NCBI GenBank assembly: GCA_937859825.1
Contig: CALMAP010000367.1
Location: forward strand, 1 to 5,700
Reading direction: 5' to 3'
DNA from: an uncultured Terriglobus sp.
GTDB taxonomy: Bacteria > Acidobacteriota > Terriglobia > Terriglobales > Acidobacteriaceae
DNA length: 5,700 nt
Below are positions 1 to 5,339 of the stretch, piece by piece. The notes under the pieces were generated by a model. That model was not told where the DNA came from. It ran no database searches and worked only from the letters and a program-made list of their open reading frames with translations. Each line of letters opens with the position of its first letter. The stretch's first letter is position 1. Made by a program: the position numbers and the translations under genes.

Positions 1-536
1 AAACAGCCCTAGTCGGTGGCTCGCTGTTGGCAAGTCCGTACATCCTGTACCAGATCTGGCTGTTTATCTCGCCGGGCATGTACGCGAATGAGAAGAAGTA
101 TGTGTGGCCATTTATGTCCGCGACCATCGGGCTGTTTCTGGCAGGTGCATGGTTCGGCTACCGGTATGTGCTCACGAGCGCGATCAAGGTACTGGTGGTC
201 GACCTGGGCAAGGACTTCAACTCCATGCTCACGATCGAGGATTACACCGGCTTCTTCATGTCGATCATCCTCGGCCTGGGTATCTCGTTTGAACTGCCGA
301 TCCTGATCTTCTTTCTCGCGCTCTTCGGCATCGTGGACGCACGGTTCCTGGTCAAGAACGTACGTTACGCCATCCTGATCATCTTTATTGTGGCGGCAAT
401 TATCTGTCCGTCGCCTGATCCCATCGCCATGTGCCTGTTTGCCGCACCAATGCTGGGCCTCTATGCGCTAAGTGTGCTGGTGGCGTACCTGGTTCACCCC
501 GCACGCAAAAAGCCCAAGACCATCGCTGCCACTTAA
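1..536 (+). CDS. tatC: Sec-independent (twin-arginine) translocase subunit TatC, 5'-truncated by window edge
   Basis: TatC is the polytopic inner-membrane core of the Tat system; with TatA/TatB it binds twin-arginine signal peptides and exports folded proteins. The reading frame is open from base 3 with no stop before 536, giving 177 visible residues. Usual TatC length is about 250-280, so roughly the first third lies outside the window and the TTG at 27 is not the true start. Visible family signatures are the segment SPYILYQIWLFISPGMY (residues 11-27), followed by N-E-K-K where E30 corresponds to the conserved glutamate of E. coli TatC (E103), and the transmembrane motif GISFELP (93-99) whose E97 corresponds to E. 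coli E170. The conserved late CPSPDP turn (135-140) leads into the last membrane helix and a basic tail (HPARKKPK). Several hydrophobic spans alternate with short loops as expected. No tat partner gene is visible. A weak hairpin lies just downstream. Confidence 0.96.
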   Translation, partial: TALVGGSLLASPYILYQIWLFISPGMYANEKKYVWPFMSATIGLFLAGAWFGYRYVLTSAIKVLVVDLGKDFNSMLTIEDYTGFFMSIILGLGISFELPILIFFLALFGIVDARFLVKNVRYAILIIFIVAAIICPSPDPIAMCLFAAPMLGLYALSVLVAYLVHPARKKPKTIAAT

Positions 537-546
537 GCGACCGGAA

Positions 547-560
547 GTACCCTGGGGTAC
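547..560 (+). terminator. Weak hairpin just after tatC, possible terminator
   Basis: The sequence GTACCCTGGGGTAC is a near-perfect palindrome (GTACC stem, CTGG loop, GGTAC stem) 11 nt after the tatC stop codon. There is no T-tract after it, so it is not a canonical intrinsic terminator; the REP palindrome at 608-627 could equally mark the 3' end of the transcript. Confidence 0.2.
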
Positions 561-600
561 CGACATATTGCTGGGCTGTATTTCGCAGTCTTTGCGGTGA

Positions 601-627
601 TTGAAAGGGCACGGCTTCAGCCGTGCC
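601..627 (+). repeat. REP-like palindrome, left copy
   Basis: This copy reads TTGAAAGG followed by a palindrome with 9-bp arms: GGCACGGCT (608-616), TC, AGCCGTGCC (619-627). It is the exact reverse complement of 843-869 over 27 nt. The short asymmetric head (TTGAAAG) attached to a GC-rich hairpin is typical of REP elements, which are dispersed in intergenic DNA and often mobilised by RAYT (Y1 transposase-like) enzymes. No RAYT gene is in the window. Confidence 0.8.
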
Positions 628-842
628 GCAAGCTTCGGGCTTTGGCGAACACGCGCAGCTCAAAACACCTTAGAGGAAGAGACCCGGTTCCGCGCGGTTC
701 TATACGTGGCATGTCTGGCCGCGTGATGGCAGGGGGAACATATTTCCGGAGTGGCTGCCAGGAACAGCCTCGCTCTGCACGGGGTTAGTGGCAGTCTTCT
801 TCGATCATGCCGTGACCGCGCTGTCGAACTGTCCGCTTGTAT

Positions 843-869
843 GGCACGGCTGAAGCCGTGCCCTTTCAA
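843..869 (-). repeat. REP-like palindrome, right copy in opposite orientation
   Basis: This copy has GGCACGGCT (843-851), GA, AGCCGTGCC (854-862), then CCTTTCAA. It is the perfect inverted partner of 601-627. The head-out arrangement of two REPs around about 215 nt resembles a BIME-like composite. Translating it in one + frame gives GTAEAVPFQS, and in a - frame GHGFSRA. From memory, these peptide strings recur in spurious predicted proteins of Acidobacteriota genomes, which supports a dispersed repeat rather than a coding sequence. Confidence 0.8.
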
Positions 870-924
870 AGTACCCAGCAAGAAGTCGAAGCGCCCCCAG
901 GGCGAGAAACCGCATCTTTGGTGT

Positions 925-930
925 GGGAGG
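925..930 (+). promoter_or_regulatory. Ribosome binding site GGGAGG of the terC-like gene
   Basis: GGGAGG lies 11 nt before ATG 942 and decides the start. The upstream in-frame alternatives, TTG at 837 (at the edge of the REP repeat) and GTG at 921, have no comparable Shine-Dalgarno sequence. Confidence 0.6.
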
Positions 931-941
931 GCTGCCCAAAC

Positions 942-1850
942 ATGCCGGAAGCGCAGATCATTCACTGGATCGTCTTCCACGTTCTGCTGGCCTGCCTGCT
1001 GGGTGTGGAGTTCCTGTTGCTGCGCAAGCAGACTCCAGCACGGAGTTACATCGCCACGGCCATGTGGCTTGTTGGCGCACTGGCATTTACCGCATACGTT
1101 TACCTCACCCTCGACAACCAGCTTGGCACACAGTTCATTGCCGGGTATGCGCTGGAAGAGTCGCTTTCCATCGACAACCTGTTCGTCTTCCTTCTGCTTT
1201 TCAAAAGCCTTGGCATTGAGCGCGATAAGCAGAGGCGGGTGCTCTTCTGGGGCATTCTAGGCGCAGTCGTAATGCGTGCCGCTTTTATCGTCGCGGGCGT
1301 GGCACTGCTGCGCCGCTTCGAGTGGATTACGTATATCTTCGCCATCTTGCTGCTCGTTGCCGCAGTGCGGCTGGTGCTTCCGCAGAAGCATGGAGCAGAA
1401 CAGAAGCCTGCGTGGCAGAAGTGGCTTGAGTCGAAGACATCGTTTTCCAGCAGCCAGGAGGGCTTCTTCGTTGAGGAAAACAGCAAGCGGGCACCCACCG
1501 TGCTGCTGCTCGCGCTGATTGCGATTGCCTTCACGGACTTCGTCTTTGCACTCGATTCGATCCCGGCCGTGCTATCGATTACGCGTCACACCTTCGTGGC
1601 GTATACCTCGAATATCCTCGCCGTCATGGGACTGCGATCGCTCTACTTCGTGCTCTCGCACGCTCTCGGCAAGCTCAAGCTGCTGCACTACGGGCTGGCG
1701 GCGGTGCTGGCGTTTGCTGCCATCAAGATGCTGATCCAACATTGGTATGAGGTAAGTGCCATCGCGTCGCTCGCCATTATTTTCGGGATGCTTTTGCTTA
1801 CCGTTCTGGTGTCCCTGATCGCCCAGAATCATGAGCACGATACGGCTTAG
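942..1850 (+). CDS. TerC/Alx-family integral membrane protein (predicted Mn2+/metal transporter)
   Basis: This 302-residue polytopic membrane protein has the TerC family signatures. EESLSIDNLFVF (residues 72-83) contains the acidic residues of the first conserved membrane motif, and FTDFVFALDSIPAV (197-210) is the second, symmetric copy with D199 and D205. About eight hydrophobic spans are visible (roughly 8-27, 36-56, 77-90, 101-121, 128-145, 185-208, 219-238, 250-290 with a break), and a charged cytosolic loop lies at about 147-184. Known relatives include E. coli Alx, linked to Mn2+ export, Bacillus MeeF/MeeY, which help load Mn into exported enzymes, and TerC of tellurium-resistance clusters. 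Length matches the Alx-like subgroup (about 300-320). Start chosen: ATG 942 with a good RBS; extending to TTG 837 would translate REP sequence. The gene is first of a tightly spaced cluster, with the MOSC gene 16 nt downstream. No ter-operon partners are present, so tellurite resistance should not be assumed. Confidence 0.9.
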   Translation: MPEAQIIHWIVFHVLLACLLGVEFLLLRKQTPARSYIATAMWLVGALAFTAYVYLTLDNQLGTQFIAGYALEESLSIDNLFVFLLLFKSLGIERDKQRRVLFWGILGAVVMRAAFIVAGVALLRRFEWITYIFAILLLVAAVRLVLPQKHGAEQKPAWQKWLESKTSFSSSQEGFFVEENSKRAPTVLLLALIAIAFTDFVFALDSIPAVLSITRHTFVAYTSNILAVMGLRSLYFVLSHALGKLKLLHYGLAAVLAFAAIKMLIQHWYEVSAIASLAIIFGMLLLTVLVSLIAQNHEHDTA

Positions 1851-1851
1851 C

Positions 1852-1856
1852 AGGAG
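1852..1856 (+). promoter_or_regulatory. Ribosome binding site AGGAG of the MOSC gene
   Basis: AGGAG lies just after the terC-like stop and 10 nt before ATG 1867. It favours that start over the in-frame ATG at 1831, which would overlap the upstream gene by 20 nt and has no Shine-Dalgarno sequence. Confidence 0.6.
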
Positions 1857-1866
1857 CCCGGCACGG

Positions 1867-2580
1867 ATGTTGACGGCCCACGTTGCCGAACTCTGGCGTT
1901 ATCCCGTAAAGGGAATGCGCGGAGAGTCTGTCGAGGAACTCGACGTCGTCAAAGATGGCATCGCGGGCGACCGGCGCTACGCCTTTGAAAGCAGCGGCGC
2001 ACCTGCGGGCAAGCCCTTGCTCACGGGGCGGGAACGCGCAGCGATGCTTCTTTACACTGCCCGGACGGTCGATGGCACGGTCGTCGTGGAAACACCTCGC
2101 GGTCAGTCCTTTCGCGTACAAGACCCTTCCTTGACGAGCACGCTGCAGGCCGAACTGCCGCAGAATCCTTGCCTGACGCTGCGGCAGAGCGTCTCTCCAT
2201 TTACCGACTGCCGCCCCATCGCTCTGGTTTCTTTGCAGGCACTTGCCTCACTTTCAGCGGGATACGGCCGCCCAGTGGACGGACGCAGATTCCGCGCCAA
2301 CCTTGTCCTGCGGTTTTCCGGGGGCACTGAGAACCGATTGACTGTTCCAGAAGATGCGCTCGTCGGCTGCAGTATTCGCATTGGCGACACGGCCGAACTC
2401 CGCATTACCGAACGCGATCCGCGCTGCCGCATTGTTACCCTCGACCCACAAACAGCAGAGGCCGATCCAAACCTGATGAAGCACCTGGACCGGCATCACG
2501 ACGGCAAGCTCGGTGTATACGCGACCGCACAGGTATGCGGACGGATCCGCGTCGGCGATTCTGTCCAGGTGATTTCATGA
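1867..2580 (+). CDS. MOSC-domain protein (mARC/YcbX-like, stand-alone, predicted Moco-binding)
   Basis: The 237-residue protein has an N-terminal MOSC_N beta-barrel beginning AELWRYPVKGMRGE (residues 7-20), with the family's Y-P-V-K-G motif and a later GDRRYAF (34-40). A C-terminal MOSC domain follows, containing VDGRRFRANLVL (137-148) and RCRIVTLDPQT (186-196), and ending in the usual K-L-G-V-Y-A ... IRVGDSVQV strand pair. C187 aligns with the cysteine that binds molybdenum in mARC proteins (their motif is R-C-x-x-T-x-D-P-x-T-G). MOSC proteins carry Moco and, in mARC/YcbX, reduce N-hydroxylated compounds with electrons from partner proteins. Unlike YcbX (about 370 residues) this protein ends after the MOSC domain and has no ferredoxin-like [2Fe-2S] extension, so it would need a separate electron donor or may serve as a sulfur/cofactor carrier. 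The substrate is unknown. It is predicted soluble, with no signal peptide. Gene spacing (16 nt after the terC-like gene, 7 nt before the next ORF) suggests co-transcription. An alternative start is ATG 1831 (249 residues). Confidence 0.88.
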   Translation: MLTAHVAELWRYPVKGMRGESVEELDVVKDGIAGDRRYAFESSGAPAGKPLLTGRERAAMLLYTARTVDGTVVVETPRGQSFRVQDPSLTSTLQAELPQNPCLTLRQSVSPFTDCRPIALVSLQALASLSAGYGRPVDGRRFRANLVLRFSGGTENRLTVPEDALVGCSIRIGDTAELRITERDPRCRIVTLDPQTAEADPNLMKHLDRHHDGKLGVYATAQVCGRIRVGDSVQVIS

Positions 2581-2587
2581 CACTCAG

Positions 2588-4231
2588 ATGGTGACGACTC
2601 CCGCCACCTTTCGAGCGGAGCCGTCGTCCAACAGATTGATGAACTGTGCCCAATCTCATCTTGCCATTGCGCTTGCGACAAGTGCCACTCTGCTGTGCGG
2701 CACCGCATCCGCACAGATACACCGCGTTGAAAAGCCGGAATCGGTCACGCGCGCGGTAGCGGTGTATGAGTACGCCGGCGAGTTGCAGAAGCCCACGGCG
2801 GCACGTCTGATTCCGGTTTCGCTCTACCTGGGCGGCCATTTCGAAGATGCCGGGACCTATCTTTCGCAGCCCGTTCCCCTGAGCCTGCAGACCGACACCA
2901 CGTATGAACTGGAGCATGCGGGAACGCCGCTCGGCCTGCTGGATCTTGCCTACGCGAAGAACTTCCGCCAGAACACCGCGGAGACAGCAAACGCCATTGA
3001 CGATGGCTGGTTTGGCTACGGCAAGTTCCGTACCCCAAAGACGCCGAAGCCGGTAGTCGCGAAGAACAACGGCAAGTCTACTGGCCATGCCTATGAGGTG
3101 CAGGACGACGGCAAGCCCCACTTCGGATCGAAGCCGGACAGCCCGGAGAAGACCTCGTCCCGACGCGCACCTGACCCCGACCCGGCGGACGAGCGCGCGA
3201 CCAAGATCAGCCTGCCGGACGACCGCGATCCCAATTCGCCGAACCCGGACAGGCCCACCCTGCGGCGTTCCGCGACAGACACCAACGGGGGCCCAAAGCA
3301 GAAGAAGCAGAAGGAAACTGCTTCCGTCTCGCAGACGCCACCCAGCCCCAACGACGATCCGGATCGCCCCACGATTCGTCGCAAGTCCGCAGACGAAGTC
3401 TCAAACGACGGCATCCCGCCAGACCCGAGTGAGCTAAGCAGCAAGAAGAGCGTGCATGGTGAGGGCGGGACGGTGACTGCCGGGCCAACCATTGCGGACG
3501 GCTCCCGCCCGGCGCTCCGCCGTGGCAAGACCGGCGAGGCCGAGACCATGGCTGAGCCACAGAAGGTCGCAGCCGCTGCCACGAAGCCGGACCTGAAGCT
3601 GGCTGTTGCCGTGTCCGACGCACGGAGCCGCACTGAACATGATTTCCGCTACAACTTTGGCTCGGAAGCAGAGCGCGCTACCGCAATGCAGAACATGCGC
3701 CAGCTCGCCGCAGCGGTGCTTGCGAATCCGGCGCTGGCAACGGATGCCCCTGAGTTTACGAAAGTGAGCGCAGCAGTTCCTGCAAGGAAGAGCACCGCTG
3801 CGGGCAAAGTGGCTGCCCGCTCCAGTGCAGCCACGAGGCGCAAAGCAGGCACGCATTCGCCAGGCGAGGTTCCTGCTTCCCCGGCCTTAGCGGACGAGCA
3901 GTTTGCCGCGTATACGCTCAGCTACGGCGCGTCCGTGACCTATGTCTATACGGCATCCGCCACTTCCGATTCGGGTGCAACGCGATATGTGACCGTGGTC
4001 GCCCAGCCTGATCCCGATGGCAAACTACAGATCGGCCTACGCACCGTGACGGACACGCAGCACCTGGATCGCATCCAGCGTTATCGCTTCGTGGATGTGG
4101 TAGATGCCGATGCGAGCAACCGTGCCTCGCTCCTGTTTGAACTGCAGGCGCAGAACACACGGCAGTTTGCGTTGTTTCGCCTGCTTGGACCAAAGCCGGA
4201 CCAGATCTTTGAGACGGGGCTGACGCGATGA
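2588..4231 (+). CDS. Exported protein of unknown function with R-P-x-(L/I)-R-R repeats
   Basis: The 547-residue protein was not recognised as a characterised family; it resembles hypothetical secreted proteins I associate with Acidobacteriota. Order of parts: a Sec-type signal sequence with hydrophobic core at about 25-37 and likely cleavage after ASA (residues 40-42, before QIHR); a folded-looking N-terminal region (about 44-150, rich in aromatic and beta-type residues); a low-complexity hydrophilic linker (about 150-325) rich in P, D, K, R, S and T; an Ala-rich part (about 326-435); and a beta-rich C-terminal domain (about 437-547), with YTLSYGASVTYVY and FVDVVDADASNRASLLFEL, that looks like a conserved module. 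The linker holds three degenerate repeats, DRPTLRR (221-227), DRPTIRR (259-265) and SRPALRR (306-312). No catalytic motif, lipobox or membrane anchor was seen, so a periplasmic or outer-surface location is inferred. The start is uncertain: ATG 2588 is 7 nt after the MOSC stop and supplies basic n-region residues R9 and R16; ATG 2639 gives a shorter signal peptide. Neither has a strong RBS. Confidence 0.82.
   Translation: MVTTPATFRAEPSSNRLMNCAQSHLAIALATSATLLCGTASAQIHRVEKPESVTRAVAVYEYAGELQKPTAARLIPVSLYLGGHFEDAGTYLSQPVPLSLQTDTTYELEHAGTPLGLLDLAYAKNFRQNTAETANAIDDGWFGYGKFRTPKTPKPVVAKNNGKSTGHAYEVQDDGKPHFGSKPDSPEKTSSRRAPDPDPADERATKISLPDDRDPNSPNPDRPTLRRSATDTNGGPKQKKQKETASVSQTPPSPNDDPDRPTIRRKSADEVSNDGIPPDPSELSSKKSVHGEGGTVTAGPTIADGSRPALRRGKTGEAETMAEPQKVAAAATKPDLKLAVAVSDARSRTEHDFRYNFGSEAERATAMQNMRQLAAAVLANPALATDAPEFTKVSAAVPARKSTAAGKVAARSSAATRRKAGTHSPGEVPASPALADEQFAAYTLSYGASVTYVYTASATSDSGATRYVTVVAQPDPDGKLQIGLRTVTDTQHLDRIQRYRFVDVVDADASNRASLLFELQAQNTRQFALFRLLGPKPDQIFETGLTR
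3248..3523 (+). repeat. Degenerate coding repeat, three R-P-x-(L/I)-R-R units
   Basis: The units are at 3248-3268, 3362-3382 and 3503-3523 inside the exported protein gene, 38 and 47 codons apart. Each is preceded by acidic/Pro residues (NPD, DDPD, ADG) and followed by a charged Ser/Thr/Lys stretch. Their codons differ (for example ctgcggcgt, attcgtcgc, ctccgccgt for the last three residues), so the similarity is kept at protein level and is not a recent DNA duplication. Confidence 0.65.
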
Positions 4232-4381
4232 AAGTTCCGGAACGATGTGAGACAGAGCAGTATGCAAAGGACGCTAAATCCTCGCTAATCATGCCATACT
4301 TTTCTTTGCGTACCTGCGGTAAACATGGTGCTCGTTGCGTACTGCTCCTATAAGCTCTCAAGTGGCCTTGGACATAGAGGT
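4232..4381. other. 150-nt convergent intergenic region
   Basis: This gap separates the 3' ends of the exported-protein gene and fmt. Apart from the competing inverted repeats at 4255-4347 there is only a 41-codon open frame on the + strand (ATG 4228 to TAA 4353) that overlaps the preceding stop as ATGA. It lacks an RBS and shows no recognisable protein features, so it is not called as a gene. Confidence 0.5.
4255..4347. repeat. Competing inverted repeats between convergent genes
   Basis: Two alternative stems share the left arm. Stem A pairs GAGCAGTATGCAA (4255-4267) with TTGCGTACTGCTC (4335-4347), 13 bp with one G-U or mismatch. Stem B pairs GCAG-TATGCAAAG (4257-4269) with CTTTGCGTA-C-CTGC (4304-4317), 13 bp with a one-base bulge. 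The two right arms form an imperfect direct repeat (TTGCGTAC at 4306-4313 and 4335-4342). The gap separates the exported-protein gene (+) from fmt (-), so a role in ending transcription from both sides is plausible. No T-tract follows either stem, so a classical intrinsic terminator is not supported. Confidence 0.45.
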
Positions 4382-5317
4382 TCAGCCCAGCATCTCGCCA
4401 TCTTGGATCTGGAAACCGCGCAGGAAGTCGGCGGGGCTCATGCGCTTTTTGCCCTCAAGCTGGACTTCATTCAGAATGAGCGTGCTCCCCTCGCCACAAG
4501 CGACACACATCTTTCCCTGTTCACTTTGGATTGAGCCCGGTTCTGCAACTCTTGTCCTCCATGCTTCGGGACGCATTGCATGCACGATCAGCTTCTTGCC
4601 TCGCAAAACCGTGTAGGCACCCGGCCACGGCTGAAAGCCTCGAAAGCGCCGGTCGATCTCTGCGGCAGAGTGCGACCAATCGATCAGGCCATCTTCGCGC
4701 TTGAGCATCGGTGCGAGTGTTGCGAGAGAGTCGTCCTGCTTCTCCGGCGTGATCGTGCCCGCCTCAAGGCCTTGAAGCGTTTGCACCATCAGGCTCGCCC
4801 CGAGTACCGCAAGTTCTCGGAAGAGCATCGGTGAAGTTGTATCTACCAGAATCGGTGCAGACTGCTTCAGCAGCATCGCGCCCGTATCCAGCCCGGCATC
4901 GAGAAGCATGGTGGTCACGCCGGTCTCGGTATCTCCACTTGCGATGGCCCACTGGATGGGTGCCGCGCCCCGCCATCGCGGCAGCAGCGATGCGTGGCCG
5001 TTGATGCAGCCGAAGCGCGGCAGATCGAGCATCCACTGCGGCAGGATGCGTCCATAGGCAACGACGATGATCGCGTCTGGCCGGATGCGTTCCAGTTCTG
5101 TGCGAAGCTTCTCGTTGTTGCGAATCTTTTCCGGCTGCTGCACAGGAATGCCCAGCGGATGCGCAGTCCGTTTCACGGGCGTGGGCAGCACCTCGGCGTG
5201 ACGGCCCACCGGCCGGTCCGGCTGTGAGAGCACCAGTGCGATTTCATGTCCGGCTGCGGCCAGCGCCTCCAGCGTGGGTACCGCAAACTCGGGCGTGCCG
5301 CAGAAGACCAGGTTCAT
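4382..5317 (-). CDS. fmt: Methionyl-tRNA formyltransferase
   Basis: Fmt transfers the formyl group from 10-formyltetrahydrofolate to Met-tRNAfMet in the cytosol, marking the initiator tRNA for translation start. The 311-residue product matches the family length (about 305-320). The N-terminal Rossmann-type formyltransferase domain starts NLVFCGTPEFAVPTLEAL (residues 2-19). The catalytic triad is present as N106 and H108 in C-I-N-G-H-A-S and D144 in AGLDTG, the same numbering as E. coli. The signature SLLPRWRGAAPIQWAI (110-125) is intact. The C-terminal OB-like tRNA-binding domain begins around residue 205 with the linker LKREDGLIDW (205-214) and RGFQPWPGAY (226-235). The mobile loop after QPDRPVGR (32-39) reads HAEVLPTPVK, lacking the two lysines found after G-R-G in E. 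coli. The start ATG lies 22 nt after the def stop with only a weak RBS (GAAAGTGG), so translation may depend on coupling to def. Confidence 0.97.
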   Translation of the reverse strand: MNLVFCGTPEFAVPTLEALAAAGHEIALVLSQPDRPVGRHAEVLPTPVKRTAHPLGIPVQQPEKIRNNEKLRTELERIRPDAIIVVAYGRILPQWMLDLPRFGCINGHASLLPRWRGAAPIQWAIASGDTETGVTTMLLDAGLDTGAMLLKQSAPILVDTTSPMLFRELAVLGASLMVQTLQGLEAGTITPEKQDDSLATLAPMLKREDGLIDWSHSAAEIDRRFRGFQPWPGAYTVLRGKKLIVHAMRPEAWRTRVAEPGSIQSEQGKMCVACGEGSTLILNEVQLEGKKRMSPADFLRGFQIQDGEMLG

Positions 5318-5339
5318 AGAGCCACTTTCAAAGCGGGCG

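Larger units (their letters stand above)
537..941. other. 405-nt intergenic region, no convincing gene
   Basis: Between tatC and the terC-like gene no reading frame looks like a protein. The open frames here overlap the REP palindromes and have low-complexity, Arg/Ser/Cys-rich translations. The region holds the hairpin at 547-560, two inverted REP-like copies (601-627 and 843-869), and a two-part inverted repeat in between: TGGCAG (727-732) with CTGCCA (755-760), enclosing GGAA (735-738) with TTCC (744-747). An outer 8-bp inverted pair, TTGCTGGG at 568-575 and CCCAGCAA at 874-881, flanks both REP copies. I saw no clear -35/-10 promoter for the downstream cluster, no tRNA fold, and no recognisable manganese (yybP-ykoY) riboswitch core, although such elements precede some TerC-family genes in other bacteria. 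Confidence 0.6.

Noticed and set aside
400..663. 87-codon - strand open frame overlapping the end of tatC
   Set aside because: It is antisense to conserved tatC codons, and its other part is translated REP sequence (GTAEAVPFQS).
628..941. Possible Mn2+-sensing yybP-ykoY riboswitch before the terC-like gene
   Set aside because: Such riboswitches precede some TerC-family genes, and GGGGA occurs at 733-737, but I could not find the conserved paired loops or the adjacent stems of that motif.
660..980. 106-codon - strand open frame spanning the intergenic region into the terC-like gene
   Set aside because: Its middle is translated REP sequence (GHGFSRA), it overlaps the start of a well-supported gene, and its composition is Arg/Ser/Cys-rich without any family signature.
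942..1850. Tellurite-resistance role for the TerC-like gene
   Set aside because: No terA/B/D/E/Z-type genes are nearby, and the length and motifs fit the Alx-like transporters, so the name alone does not support tellurite resistance.
2648..2675. Lipoprotein signal (cysteine in T-L-L-C-G) in the exported protein
   Set aside because: The residue before the cysteine is Leu, not Gly/Ala/Ser, so the lipobox rule fails; the ASA-Q site fits signal peptidase I better.
3091..3633. 180-codon - strand open frame opposite the exported-protein gene
   Set aside because: It is a shadow of the GC-rich low-complexity linker; its Ser/Gly/Arg-rich composition mirrors the repeats on the other strand, and the + frame has a signal peptide and a coherent domain layout.
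4228..4353. 41-codon + strand ORF starting at the ATGA overlap with the exported-protein stop
   Set aside because: The ATGA overlap hints at coupling, but there is no RBS, no recognisable protein feature, and it coincides with the inverted repeats.
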